A stretch of 64,000 nucleotides of DNA from Terana coerulea (lineage: Eukaryota > Basidiomycota > Agaricomycetes > Polyporales > Phanerochaetaceae). Positions 18,315-29,732 of this stretch are shown here, in pieces; within the stretch, counting starts at the first letter, position 1; each line of letters begins with the position of its first letter. The notes under the pieces are model-generated. The model was given only the letters and a program-made list of their open reading frames with translations, had not been told where the DNA came from and searched no databases. The position numbers were made by a program, and so were the translations under genes. The stretch lies in the NCBI GenBank assembly GCA_024811115.1, contig JAKOGH010000776.1, positions 496,001-560,000 of the forward strand, read 5' to 3'.

Positions 18315-18787
18315 GGTGTGTAGGGGGAGAGAGAGAGAGCAGGTCGAGGAGCAGGTCGTGGTTCCGGCGTGAGTTGTGTTATGGGCGCCTCCGGCGTCGA
18401 AGCGTCATAGCGGGCTCTGTCCGACTCCTACATTTTCACAAAGTAGGACAAGTCGTGGTCGAAATCGACTCATAAACATGTGCGGGAAGAAAGCATAATA
18501 CACAATAGCCGTAGTGTATGTGTCGTAAAAGTGAAAGCATATTGCTTAGAGCACCAGTGAGAGGTGTAGCCAGCGACTTTACAAAGCCCGACGTAAATCC
18601 TACTCGAGGCAGGCGGACAGCGGGAGGCATAGAGGAACAGTGTGCTCCTCGCTAACCAAGCAGAAATGCACAATGCCAATAACGGTTGTGCTTTTACATT
18701 GCGGTGTGCGGTTGGTAGGAGGTGTAATTACACCGTTGTAATATGCAAAGGATTTGGAATGATTGTATTGCATGAATGGCTTATAAT
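18315..18787. other. Intergenic, COX7 3' flank and COA3 promoter
   Basis: This 473-bp stretch lies between tandem minus-strand genes. It is AT-richer than its surroundings and has no supported gene. Confidence 0.45.
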
Positions 18788-19209
18788 CTACTCGGTCTTC
18801 TTCTCGCCCTGTTCGCAAATACGATTAGGGAAAGCCACGGAATATTATGTTGTAAAGCATACCTTGATCATGACGTACGAGCTGTAGACGACACCGACCA
18901 TGGCGGCGCCGAAGAGGCCGTAGTACGTGTCTATCAAACGGACGTGAGGACTCGCCCGTATGTCGTATGTGAGCTTGATGCTACATACTGACGTAGAGCC
19001 GAGAGCGGGGGAGGACAAGGTGCGGAGGAGCCTTGGATGTCTACACAACATTTATGAGTTGCATGCATTTCGCCGAGTCCCGTGTTACACACCTGGACCA
19101 TCCGCTGGGTCTCGTAGACGCGGTTGGGCTCTGCAATATCGGAAATCGTTACAACATGTCCTCAGCAATTCTCTTCGTGCGACGTACTGTTGACGAGCCA
19201 GGAGAGCAT
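18788..19209 (-). CDS. COX7: Cytochrome c oxidase subunit VIIa (Cox7)
   Basis: Structural subunit of respiratory complex IV in the inner mitochondrial membrane. Five tiny exons (19188-19209, 19093-19130, 18989-19040, 18863-18930, 18788-18808) splice cleanly at GT-AG sites into 66 residues. The protein starts MLSWLVNKPNRVYETQ, continues RMVQTSKAPPHLVLPRSRLY, has one membrane segment in TYYGLFGAAMVGVVYSSYVM, and ends KGEKKTE. The pattern of a basic N-terminus, HP/PRSRLY and one helix matches fungal Cox7. Because no exon exceeds 68 nt the gene is easy to miss. It is divergent from YIH1 and upstream of COA3 on the same strand. Confidence 0.87.
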
Positions 19210-19433
19210 GTTTGGCAAGTAGTGTAGTGTACGGCGGGTATAGAGAGTGAATGAGGTGAAGGAGTGTGGTTGGGCGGAGTCTCGAGCGCGCTTCGAGCCG
19301 TCCTTCTCCGACGCGGCACCGCCGGCGCCGGCGCACCGAGGCTTGCCTCGAACCCACGCCCATCTCGCCCGTCCAGCCGTCTTTCTTGGGGTACCTTACC
19401 CTCCTTGGACTTTGCTGGGACATTCAACGTACG
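19210..19433. promoter_or_regulatory. Divergent promoter region COX7/YIH1
   Basis: About 224 bp separate the two inferred start codons. The YIH1-proximal half is CT-rich on the + strand, as is usual for fungal core promoters. No specific factor site is claimed. Confidence 0.45.
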
Positions 19434-20763
19434 ATGACAAAGCATAGACGAGCTCATCGCGGAATTGTCTGTAGATCCTGAACGCGAGCCGGTCGTGTCT
19501 GAACTGGGGGTGCGAGCTGCCTTTCGCGTCGGACGCTTGAACGCTGCGCCTCTCATGCTGCTCTCTTCTTCGGGGCGTAGTCTTGCAATCCATCTACGGG
19601 GACGATGCTATCAAAGCTCTTTTCATCGCACGAAGGATCCCCTCCCAAGCCCAAAGGATGGCACAGTACGATACGAAGTGACATTAAAGTGAGTTATATC
19701 GCTTTGCTTCTGTGGATTCACTTGATAGAAATAGCTTGTTAGTAGACGATGAAGACGTCAGTTGCAACGTCCTTGTGTCTGCACCTCCCACATATCCATC
19801 CGTGGCTGCACCCCAGCTTCAACTACTGTCTCGATACATCGGACCTTTCGGTGTTGACCACGCTTTATTTGGCGCAGTCCTCCGGACGTACATTTCGAGC
19901 GAAGCAGTGGAATGGGTCCCAGACATAGTTTGCGTATTTGATGGCTTAGAGTGGGTGAAAGAGCGTTGTACAGGATGGTACAATGCAAAGAGGAGCGAGA
20001 AGTTGGCAGGCGAGCTGTTGCGTGAGGATGAGAAGAGCTATACAACAGCGGAGGTCGAGGAGGACAAGGACAAGAAGGTCTCTGGGGCTACATGATCACT
20101 GGGAAGAGCCCGCAGTTCCGTCAATTGGTCCCATGCCCAAGGACATTGAAATCATTGAAGCCGAGGCCATTACGGACCGTAAGAGTGCATTTGTAGGCAG
20201 GGCGTGCAAAATATCGGACCCCTCTCAGGCAAGTCAATGGTCGGCTTTGTGACGTGAGCATTGTCCGCTGACGTGATGTACTACAGGTCCCACTAGTGCT
20301 GGCTCACTTAATGTCCGATCGACGCATAGCAAGGGCCGCACATCCCATTATAAATGCGTGGCGTTGTCAGGTTGGAAATATTCTTCATCAAGGTGTGTTT
20401 GGCTGTTCATCACTTGCCTTACGCTTTGCCGCCATTGAAGATGCTAATATCCGACTCTTTCACTACAGATAATGACGACGATGGAGAAACCGCAGCGGGC
20501 GGTAGGTTGGCACATCTACTACAAATTTTGGTTAGTCACTGCATCATTTCAACAGTCTACGCGCATTGCTCACACCTCACTCGTGTCTGTAGGAAGTGAA
20601 CAACGTTCTTGTCGTGGTTACACGATACTTTGGCGGGATTCACCTGGGCCCCGATCGCTTCAAGCATATTAATCAAGCGGCACGTAACGCCCTTGAGCTC
20701 GGTGGGTTTCTGGATGCTACAGACGCCCCGAAGAAAAGCAGTGCTCGAGCACGAAAACGGTAG
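19434..20763 (+). CDS. YIH1: Yih1/IMPACT family protein (RWD + UPF0029), with several frame breaks
   Basis: Yih1 binds Gcn1 through its RWD domain and so restrains Gcn2 in amino-acid-starvation signalling. The N-terminal part reads DELIAELSVDPEREPVVSEL, then QSIYGDDAIK, GTVRYEVTLK and APPTYPSVAAPQLQLLSRYI (RWD). The C-terminal Impact domain is complete: DRKSAFVGRACKISDPSQ, RRIARAAHPIINAWRCQVG, DNDDDGETAAGGRLAHLLQI, VVVTRYFGGIHLGPDRFKH. Intron 20229-20286 has a GC donor (CAG|gcaagt). Reading the RWD part needs one A less at 19439-19441, 19613-19615 and 19653-19655, one G more at 19506-19510 and probably one G less at 20077-20078. Either the sequence is faulty or the RWD half is decaying while the Impact half stays intact. 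Confidence 0.82.
20229..20286 (+). other. GC-AG intron in YIH1
   Basis: The donor is gcaagt, the classic GC-donor consensus, and the acceptor is ctacag. Removing these 58 nt joins CKISDPSQ to VPLVLAHLMSDRRIARAAHP, an unbroken Impact-domain sequence. Confidence 0.8.
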
Positions 20764-21244
20764 GACGTCTGCACGCAATCACCACAATATATCACAGCTC
20801 TGTCATTATCATGTAAATGAAATACATCTCTACTCACCTTACACTTGTTTACTTTTCCTTTCTTCGGAGAGATTTCTGTACGAATCAACGCGAATTTTCC
20901 GGAATTTCTAGTGGAACATATGGTAGGTGCCTTGAGTGGGACAGTGGCGAGCTGACAAGACAAGGATCGACTGTCATCCTGTCTGTTCACGGTTAGAAAC
21001 GGAGACTGTGGCAAAGCTAGTACAAAGACATGTAGGATCGGCTATCAGTGTCATGCTGTCTGTTTGCGGCCAGCGATGGAGACATGGGAGAACCGGCGCC
21101 CCGAGCGGTGAAGTCATCTGCCTGTCATGTACCCCCACCAACGGTGCCAGCCCGCTCGTACTCTTCTTCCTGCCCCCGCCACACCCCGGCCCACGGACAC
21201 TCGTTGAAGTCACACGAACCCCTTAAAGTCGTCGGCTCGCCGCC
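20764..21244. other. Intergenic, YIH1 3' flank and SSADH promoter
   Basis: A 481-bp stretch between same-strand genes, AT-rich at the YIH1 side. No supported coding sequence. Confidence 0.45.
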
Positions 21245-23632
21245 ATGGGGCCCTCATCAAGACTCTGGTCCATCGCCCTCCGGGCGCACGGCAAGGGAAA
21301 CGACCTCAACGCGCTTGTGCTGAGAAACAGAATGTCGTTCAGGTCAGCAAGCACTTCGGTGAGCCAGAAGGTCCGTAGGTGTATGGAACTGGTGTTGACT
21401 TGCCGAATAGGCCTTTGGGTTGAAGGATAGCTCGTTGGTTCGTACGCAAGGCTTCATCAACGGCAAGTGGGTCGACGCAGAGGATGGCCAGAAGTTCACC
21501 GTCACGAGTACGTGTAACATGCAATAAACACTTCCTCTATTCAAGTCACTTACTTGTGTTTGTAGACCCTGCGACGTCCCAAGAGCTGGGAAGCGTCCCT
21601 GACATGGGCCTTGCTCAGACTAAGGAGGCAATTGACGCTGCATCCGCTGCGTTCAAGACATGGGGAAAGACCACTCCCAAAGGTGTGTAAGCCGGATGTT
21701 TGCAGCCAGTCTGCTTGCTGAACATCTACGCAGACCAGACATGATCTCCTCATGAAGTTCTACGCGTTAATGAAAGAGAACCACGAGGACCTGTCACGAC
21801 TCATTGTACGTGTTCATTCAAGCAATCATTGTCCCCTCATCTAACAATCTGCATAGACTCTTGAGAATGGAAAGCCATTAACAGAGGCCAAGGTGAGACT
21901 ATACAAAACAGCGTGTCTTCAGAGATTTATTGGACTATATGCGCAACGTAATAGGGTGAGAACGACTATAGCGCGTCGTTCATTGAGGTGCGTCTCTTAC
22001 ACTGCATGGCATTCGTGAACAGTCAACTGATTTGACATCTTTGCAGTGGTTCGGTACGTCCATTCTGAAATGTTGTTCAACCGCATAATCAACTTCAAAC
22101 AGCGGAGGAGGCGGTTCGCACATACGGAGGTGTGGACAAATTGCTGCAACACTCAACCTGATGTGCTGAGTTTGCCTAGATGTGATACCATGCCCATTCC
22201 CAACAACCCGCAACGTCGTCATCAAGCAACCTGTCGGTCAGTCTCATGTCCAGGGTCCGTATGTACACTGAGCTAATCATTCACGTAGGTGTCGTGTAAG
22301 ACCTTACCGCTGTGGTAAAGGTTGCTTGTTGTCTAACATCCCTTCACAGCTCAATTCTGACACCATGGAACTTCCCGTCTGCTATGATTACCCGAAAGCT
22401 TGGAGCTGCGCTTGCTGCAGGCTGTACAGCAGTTATCAAACCACCAGCCGAAACGCCGTACACGTGTCTGGCCCTTGCAGAGGTAGTGTTCAATTCAGCT
22501 GGATCTCCCGGGTTGCATTCTGAGACAAATGTTGCGCAGCTGGCAACACGTGCAGGCATCCCAGCAGGCGTCATCAATGTTGTGACTACGAATGCAAATA
22601 TAGCCGATGTCGGCCGGGAAATGTGCGAAAGCCCTATTGTGAAAAAGGTATCATTTACTGGGAGTACGCCCGTGGCAAAGATGCTGTACAAGCAGGCTGC
22701 GGGCACCCTGAAGAAGTACGTGGAGGATCTGACGACCATGGTTTACGGATCTGAGTTATGTTTAGGATCTCGATCGAAGCTGGAGGCAATGCGCCGTTTA
22801 TCGTCTTCGATGACGCTGACATTGATGCGGCTGTGGAAGGTTCGTGAGGTTATCGTTTTTACGGAAGCAGACGGGGTTCAACGTTCCTCGCAGGCGCTAT
22901 TGGGTGCAAATTCCGACACACAGGACAGACGTGCGTCTGTGCCAACAGGATCTATGTTCAGTCATCGGTGTATGCGGATTTCGCGTCCAAACTGGCCGAG
23001 AAGGTTGCCGCGTTCAAGCTCGGCGATGGCTTTGACGAGAAGACGTGAGCTATCCTCAACAACCCCTGTCTGTTCACATCTTCACAGTTGCGGTAGGACA
23101 CATGGGCCCTTGATTCATGACAAGGCGGTTGAGAAGGTCCAGAAGCACATCGACGACGCAGTGAGCCGCGGCGCACAGCTCATCCACGGCGGCAAGCGTC
23201 TCGACCGCGCAGGATCATTCTTTGCTCCGACTATCCTTGCGGACGTCCCCGCGGACGCGCTCGTCTGCCAGGAGGAGACGTTCGGACCGCTGGCTGCGCT
23301 CGTCAAGTTCGAGACCGAGGAAGAGGTCATCAAGCTTGCCAACGATACGCCCGGTCGGCCTCGCGGGCTACTTCTACTCGCGAGACATCGGACGGGTCTG
23401 GCGCGTCGCGGAAGCGCTTGAGGTCGGGATGGTGGGTACGAACACTGGCGCGATTAGCCAGGCGGTGATTCCCTTCGGCGGTGTGAAGGAGAGCGGTTTG
23501 GGTGGGTGTTCTCTCCTTCTTCGAGGTAGACCATGTGCTGAACCAAATACATGCGCTCTAGGTCGCGAGGGCAGCAAGTACGGGGTTGAGGAATATATGA
23601 ATGTCAAGTATATCGCTTTCGGAGGTTTGTAA
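21245..23632 (+). CDS. UGA2: Succinate-semialdehyde dehydrogenase (ALDH family)
   Basis: Oxidises succinate semialdehyde to succinate, the last step of the GABA shunt. Motifs in order: [98 protein letters not shown] (catalytic Glu), [12 protein letters not shown] (catalytic Cys) and [14 protein letters not shown]. At least twelve short introns interrupt it and two exons are only 7 nt (22047-22053 and 22289-22295). The frame needs one base less in cccgg at 23351-23354 to read [15 protein letters not shown]. The start at 21245 gives a possible mitochondrial leader; an in-frame ATG at 21332 is an alternative. The specific SSADH call rests on overall family likeness, so another ALDH is possible. 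Confidence 0.85.
22047..22053 (+). other. 7-nt microexon in SSADH
   Basis: TGGTTCG lies between acceptor ttgcag and donor gtacgt. It joins SFIE to AEEAVRTYG through W-F-(A), as the ALDH family requires. Flanking introns are 59 and 49 nt. Confidence 0.75.
22289..22295 (+). other. 7-nt microexon in SSADH
   Basis: GTGTCGT lies between acceptor cgtag and donor gtaaga. It joins NVVIKQPV-G to S-ILTPWNFP as G-V-V-S. Flanking introns are 52 and 54 nt, the normal size here. Confidence 0.75.
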
Positions 23633-25557
23633 ATCTGTCTCATCTAGCTCTATGTAACGGACTGTTGTATCGGACGATGTACCACGATGTGTCATTCTTG
23701 GAAGTCCGCCGGGTCTGTGAGTTGTATGACGGAACTGCGGTCTGCTAGGACGCCCTTGCGAAATCCAGGACAAACCTGGGTTGCTCTGTTCCGCGATGCA
23801 GAGCTCCGGTGCGCAGTCCTATCTCCCTTTGAGTCACAAAACTGAATGTTGACCACATTTGCTGAATAGCGAACTGCGAACTGTGTATGTGGAAAAGGGA
23901 AATGTTGGTCATTGTCGGCGCGCAGTATTCACTACAGCGATAACCGTGCTTCGGAAGGTGTAGGGCTCTTGAATTGGTTTATTCTGCCTACATGGTGGTC
24001 CTAGCGACTACTTGCGGGTAGTTCGCCTTAGTCTCGGATACTAGTCTCGGATACATCAACAAGCTTTCCACTACTGCAAGGCTCTACTCCAGCACTGCTC
24101 ATCTACCAAGCTCCCGGGCTCAGGTGCCGATCGTTTCTCTCATCTGTCTACACGGATATGGCCACAACTCATCTGTTTGAACGAGCAGGATCGATGAGAT
24201 AAACAATGCGCCCATAGACAAGTTCCAACCCAGCGTACAGCCCCCGTGCAAGAGTGTAGCTAAGTGTTGAAATTTCTCATCCGGTCGGATACACATGTTG
24301 ACGATAGTCTTATTTCCATGTATACCTGGCCACTCGAGCTGTCCTGAGTAGGCAACATGCATCCAAACCCGAGAGCCGCTGTTGAATAGTGCGGTCTCCA
24401 AGTGGGTCATTCGGGGCTCCCGTCTCGACGGTTAGACCGGCGAGGCCGCAGAGTGCGCAGTTCCACAAGTTCCAGCTTCAGCCCAGATGTGACACGTCGG
24501 AAAGGGTCCCTCACCAGAGGCAAGTATAGAGCTCCATTCTTCCACAGGTGCAGTGCGGAACTAGCCTGACTTAGCGACAGTAGGCTACATGCACGGACTC
24601 CGCAAGCGGGGTCATTCAATGACAACGGACAGCCTGCTGCTCAGGTTGAGCGGTCCAGTGTACGGCCCATTGGCAACGCGGGAGGAGAGAAGCATGGACC
24701 CTGTCGGCCCTTCGACGCATTGCTCGCTCCGAATGGTTGTGCGCGCTCGGACGAAGGTTTGCACAGCAAATCGCTCCGACAGCAGCGCTACTCAGGGTCG
24801 GGAGGCTGTCCTGCGCGTCGGGGGGCTGTTTGCATGCTTTGCGGACAGCCATCAATTCTACGCTTGGAACCGGAGCTGGTGAGGTTTGGGCTAGAATGAA
24901 CTGTCCGTTGGGTAGGTAACTGATACTGTTGTGGTCGTGCAGTTACGGGGCAGTGAGTGGATGATGTCGCTACCACATGGGCTGGACGTTCGCGGTGATT
25001 TCACAGGTCTGTGGGCCGCCAATGTCATCGAATACGCCCTCCGTCGCAGGGACACCGCTGATCGAAACCCCGTCATTCGCAGGTCTGGCCAACAGGGAAC
25101 CTCCACACGAGTGGCAGAAGGTTGGCATCAGCTAGCATTTCGATATGCTTTGATGATGAGAACAGCGATAAGCGCGGCTGGCTGAATGGCTCTGCAAATG
25201 GAGCGCGCTTCGCAGGAATGTTCCTGAGAATCGGCGCATCCGCGGGCGCGGGGCGATGCGAACAGTGCGCTACAAATACGCCCGGAAGATCTGTGCGGTA
25301 CGCCAATCTCCAAGCTCTCCCCTCACTCCGCTGCCCTTCCTCTGCCGGCGGTGCAGTAACATTCGCTCGCAGAGTGCCGCTACTCCTTATCCTATTCAGG
25401 AAATATCCAAATAATCCCCCTTCTGCCTTTGTGACTGAGCAGGCGGTACCGCGCTGCGGCTGTGCGCCAAGGGGAAGTGCATAAAAAGGAAGAGGTCGGG
25501 CTTCACTCTCCCTACGAACCCCCATTACATCCTATTCACCCTTCACACTTCGTGCAG
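23633..25557. other. Gene-poor gap of 1.9 kb
   Basis: Open frames up to 150 codons occur on both strands but none has conserved motifs, sensible intron borders or a family I recognise. No terminal repeats or transposase-like sequence were noticed. The 3' end must carry the promoter of the DUF6699 gene. Confidence 0.4.
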
Positions 25558-26547
25558 ATGGCTGCACCTTATGGATACCCTCGATTCGGCTACCAACCTG
25601 GCCCATACCTGTGGCCATACTTCCAGCAGCAGGTAATCACGCCGTTCATACCCCCTCAGCTTCCACTCCCGCCGTCGCCCAACGCTGGCGCAGGCTCACG
25701 CAGAGTGCGCTTTGAAGATGAGGACGACGACATCTATCGCACTGGACGTCCCAGACCACCCTCCTGGCATGCTGGCATGGCGGGAATGGCTCCGGCACCC
25801 AACCCCGCGCCGTTCCCCTCCCCTCCATTCCTCTACTCGCCCCTGCCAGCTTTGCCGATGGGCCCTCCGCCCGGCGCAGCCCATGGGCGCCGGCACTCGG
25901 ACGGCCTGCTGCCGCAGCCAGCGTGGATCCAGGCTCCGGCGTGGGTGGTGTACCCGCAGGCACCACAACCACAGCTGCAGTCCCAGCTGAACCCGTTCCT
26001 CAACGCCGAGGGCGGGCGGCAGCCGCCGCTCCTCCTCGACCTGTCCTTCTACACGTTTGAGCCCCGCAGGGTGTCGGCCTCGCACCCCGGCGGGAAGGTG
26101 CTGTCGAGCGACGAGCTGTCGCAGACGGCGGCGCACCCGAGCGTCACGCGCATGGTGATCACCTGCGACGAGATCCCGGACTGGCGCGTCGAGCTCAAGC
26201 CGTACAAGGAGCAGCCGTCGAACGCGGGCTACCTCGCCGTGCCCGTTGACACTGTCGCCGCGCCGCCGATCACGATCAACGACGTGCTCTGCGCGATCCA
26301 CCGCAAGCTGCACCGGCAGATCACCCACCTCGACTGGGTGAAGCTGTCCAAGGCGCGCGAGATCGCAATCACGCGGGCGTACACCCGGCGGTGCCGCACA
26401 TACCCCAGCACGGAGGCGTTCGAGGCGAGCCAGGGCGTCAAGTGGGTGGACTACCTGGAGGACAGGTACATGTTCAAGGGCCTGGTGCGGCACATGGGCG
26501 AGCATGGCTTCGAGCACCTGCGCCTGCTTGTGACGAAGAGGACATAA
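25558..26547 (+). CDS. DUF6699 domain-containing protein
   Basis: An intronless gene of 329 codons, unusual for this window. The first half is Pro/Gln/Gly-rich low complexity starting MAAPYGYPRFGYQPGPYLWP. The second half has the DUF6699 pattern seen in many basidiomycete proteins: PPLLLDLSFYTFEP, LSQTAAHPSVTRMVITCDEI, ITINDVLCAIHRKLHRQITH, and a final YMFKGLVRHMGEHGFEHLRL. The function of the domain is unknown. The start at 25558 was preferred over in-frame upstream codons because the protein-like composition begins there. Confidence 0.8.
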   Translation: MAAPYGYPRFGYQPGPYLWPYFQQQVITPFIPPQLPLPPSPNAGAGSRRVRFEDEDDDIYRTGRPRPPSWHAGMAGMAPAPNPAPFPSPPFLYSPLPALPMGPPPGAAHGRRHSDGLLPQPAWIQAPAWVVYPQAPQPQLQSQLNPFLNAEGGRQPPLLLDLSFYTFEPRRVSASHPGGKVLSSDELSQTAAHPSVTRMVITCDEIPDWRVELKPYKEQPSNAGYLAVPVDTVAAPPITINDVLCAIHRKLHRQITHLDWVKLSKAREIAITRAYTRRCRTYPSTEAFEASQGVKWVDYLEDRYMFKGLVRHMGEHGFEHLRLLVTKRT

Positions 26548-27193
26548 ACGACTGCGACATATGGAGGCTTCGCTTCCATGATTGGCTTCTCGCCGGCTCA
26601 GGTTTCAATGGTTCCAATCCTCACGACAATGCACGACCATGCACGACCATGCACGGACTCACGACTCATTATGCTTGCTACGAGCTGTAGGTAATCCCAC
26701 AAACATCCCAAACTCCGTCGCTGCCGCTCCTTTCCTCGTTATAGCATACTTCCCCTTTAATCTGTAACTTTATGTTCGTAACTTGCTAGGGGGAGGTGCG
26801 GACCCTTTTGACTATTTATTGTAGAAAAAAAGGAGAAACACTTGTATACTGTACATGTAGATAGCACAATGCACCGCCGTGCTACACGTATGCTCTTGTG
26901 GGAAACGGCAGGTCTCGCTGTCAGTACTGCGGCCATTCACAATCCCGAACAGCACGGATTCTGACCAACGGGCCAGGGTGCTCGGGGCGCCCGACGGACG
27001 CAGGTCGGACCCCGGGAGCGCAGCAGATTGTGGCGCACGGCAATAACCTTTTCTCACGATCTCCCTGGATGTGGCCTGTGCGCCGAAGCGTTTGCGCGCA
27101 GCTTCCATGTTCCAGCGCTTCCACCACCTTACCTGTGAGTCCAGAACACCTTCTACGATCCCGAAGCTGACGAACCCTTTGTAGGTATCTGAG
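26548..27193. other. Intergenic with a short tandem repeat
   Basis: Holds the DUF6699 3' flank and the 5' region of the next gene. Part of the first exon of the RNase P/MRP-like gene could lie in its last 200 bp, because tttgtag just before 27194 looks like an acceptor. Confidence 0.35.
26629..26656. repeat. 10-nt tandem repeat (atgcacgacc)
   Basis: Nearly three direct copies of a 10-mer occur shortly after the DUF6699 stop codon. The last copy is incomplete. Confidence 0.8.
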
Positions 27194-27965
27194 ATGCAGG
27201 ATGACGACGCCGTCACCGCCAGATTTCGGGTGAGCGTGCCCTTCGCGGTGCACCCCGCCTCGCCCAGCCTCGCGGCCCTGCACGCGACCCGCGCCCGTCT
27301 GCTGCACTTCCCCGGGCCGCACGCGAACGCACTCAAGGACACAAACTGCACGAAGTGCGGGGCGTACCTTCTCGACGGCACAGGCTCTATTCGGACTGTG
27401 CGGAAGCCTTTTAAAGGGAAGGGGAAGGCCAAAAAGCAGAGGGAAGGAGCCCGGCCATACGTGAGGGTTTTGCGGAGGTCCTGTGGGATGTGTGGATGTG
27501 AGGAGGACCTGCCGCTAAACCAGGATCCTCTACCGCTGAAGGGCGACGAGCGAACCGGACGACGCGCGCCTGGCTCTGCCGCTGCGACTTCGAATCTATC
27601 TCGCACAGGTTCGCCGTTGGTAACCGCTCCAAGCACACCTTTGGCGGTCCCCTCAAATACCCCTTCTGCCACGACATCACGCCAAAACTCCACGGTACCA
27701 TCATCATTATCTTCCCCTGCAGTTCTTACGGCCTCTGCCAAGCCTCCACCCGTACAATCCACCAAACCCGGCGCCGCTTCGTCCACCAAGTCATCTTCTG
27801 CCGCGTCCAGTCTCGCATCAAGCGCATCTGACGCGCGCACCAAGTCTCGCACCAAAGAAAAAGTCGGGCTTGCAGGAGATGTTGGCGCGGAACAAGGAGC
27901 GCCAGGAGCAGGAGAAGAAGGCAGGTGCTGGTGGCGGGCTGGCCGCTTTCTTGCAAGACCTGTGA
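27194..27965 (+). CDS. RNase P/MRP Rpr2/Snm1/Rpp21-family subunit
   Basis: A small protein subunit of the ribonucleoprotein enzymes that mature tRNA and rRNA. The Rpr2-type zinc ribbon is visible as NCTKCGAYLLDG, a basic stretch, then RRSCGMCGCEED. A Ser/Thr/Pro-rich linker follows. The C-terminal block, SGLQEMLARNKERQEQE then GGGLAAFLQDL, is typical of fungal Snm1-like proteins. To connect linker and end, one A must be dropped from AAA at 27854-27856 (TKEK becomes TKKKSG). The N-terminal helix of the family is weak here, so an upstream exon may be missing from this model. Confidence 0.72.
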
Positions 27966-28312
27966 ACACCAAACGATACTTAATCAAGTCAACGACGACG
28001 TTACAACGCCTCGGAAACTCGGTGGGACGCGCGCATATATGCAGCCAGATATTCATGTGTGCGGGCATCTTTGATTGCCGTGCATATGACCCTCATCTCG
28101 TATTTGTCCATGGTATGGTAAGTGCGACAATATTGCGGTGTATCTACGATATGCGTATCTTACGTCTATGCAGGTAAACTATCCAGGCATGCAAGATATG
28201 CAAGAACGAATGAGTGCTGCTGTCCGTCGCAGAAACCGATAACAAAACTAAATATCATAAATGACCAATGCTGGTATGACCCCTGCCCTAACCCACAACC
28301 GGAGAAGATGGT

Positions 28313-29732
28313 CTACTCTGCCTTACTCTGCTCCGTTTCTCCATCCTTGAGCGTGCCGTCCGTGCTCGGCTGGCGAGGGGCGTCAGCCACCTGCTCGGGG
28401 TTGTGGCTCGCGGTGACGTTGTTCGGTATGAAGCGGCCAGGCCAGAAGGGGAGGTAGATGAGGAGCGCGATGAACAGTGGGAGGAAGTCGAGAGCGAAGA
28501 AGTAAACCTCGGTGCGCGTGAGGAAGCCGTCGAAGCCCTCGGAGAGCTCAATTGTGCGGTAGACAGAACGGATCTGTAAAACGTGTCTTAGGCATGAGGG
28601 GAGCTACAAAGAGACATGGAAGCTGCTTACGAGGACACCAACACAGCTGATGAACATGGCTCCTGCGAGCGCACGCCAATCATGGTACCACTTCTTGCCC
28701 TGGTCCCGGTTCCAGATCTGCGGCTCGTGCTTGTGCACGCGATAAAGGAAGCGAGAGTACACCGCCGTGAAGAAGGCGAAGGAGATGAGCTGAAGAATCA
28801 GCCCCACCAAAAATACCTGCAGACATGTCAGAACAGCGTAGCGCGACACACCACCACGAAACTCACTCGTGATCCAGTCTGGGCCTTCTTCACGTCTTCA
28901 TGTGCCGACGCAGAGATCGAGCCGCCCGCCGCCTGGGTCAAGAACGTGATCACGTCGGACATGACGAAGAAGAGCGTGATCCGCTGCGGCGGCACTAGCA
29001 CGTGCGAGTTCGCGTGCAGCCAGCGTGCCATGCGCCCGAGGAGCACGTATTCGGCCGCGATGAAGCCGCACGGCGAGAGCGTGACGAAGAGGTAGTAGAG
29101 GATGTAGAGGCCGCTGCTGTCCGGGTGCTTGTGTAGCCCAAAGCGGAACGCGATGCCGAGTGCGTAGGCTGTGTGCGGCAACGGATGCTGATCAGCGCTA
29201 CGAGACGAGCTACCAGTGAATAGGATACGCACTGTATTCTGCAATAATCATCGCCAGCATGAATCGTCCCCCTATCCTTATTGTAAACCATGTTTGCGGT
29301 AGTGCGACAGCGAGGATGAGAGCTACGCAGAAAAGTCAGTAAATGCTTCAAAGGCTATCTGTAGAGCCCGTTCCCCCGGGTGGACAGCCATGTCGTGAAG
29401 AAGGAGCAACCCCTGGTGTTGCTTTTCGCCAAGCTGAGGCTTGCTTCTATGTCGTAAGGGTGACCATAGATGATATTTGAGGACCCACGGAAGTGGATAG
29501 CTTCGAAGTCGAAGGGGAACGGCGAAGCAGATATGATTTGAAAAAACTCACCGACTGCGACGGCCGTCAGAGCGTTGTTCGCAATGTACTTGAGGGGGTT
29601 GAAGGGGTCATGCTTCGGATCTGCGAACGGGTCTATGGTCACTCCCTGTGGTATGCTCCGCGCAGCGCATAGCGACGAGAGGGCAAAGAACAGGAGGATC
29701 GCTTGTGAGCGCAGGGAGCTGGATGACGGCAT
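28313..29732 (-). CDS. RTA1-like integral membrane protein
   Basis: The RTA1/RSB1 family has seven membrane segments in the plasma membrane and is linked to resistance to toxic lipids or 7-aminocholesterol; the substrate here is unknown. A signal-peptide-like start (ILLFFALSSLCAARS) precedes the membrane region. Family marks are FIAAEYVLLGRMARWL, ITLFFVMSDVITFLTQAAGG, GLILQLISFAFFTAVYSRF and IRSVYRTIELSEGFDGFLTR. Five or six exons join cleanly. The first intron (29323-29551, 229 nt) is four times longer than any other here and stays open in frame for about 64 codons, so it may hide a cassette exon. Confidence 0.85.

Noticed and set aside
24589..25525. Open frames of 97-150 codons on both strands
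   Set aside because: No motifs, no sensible intron borders, and overlapping frames in several registers; typical chance frames in GC-rich DNA.
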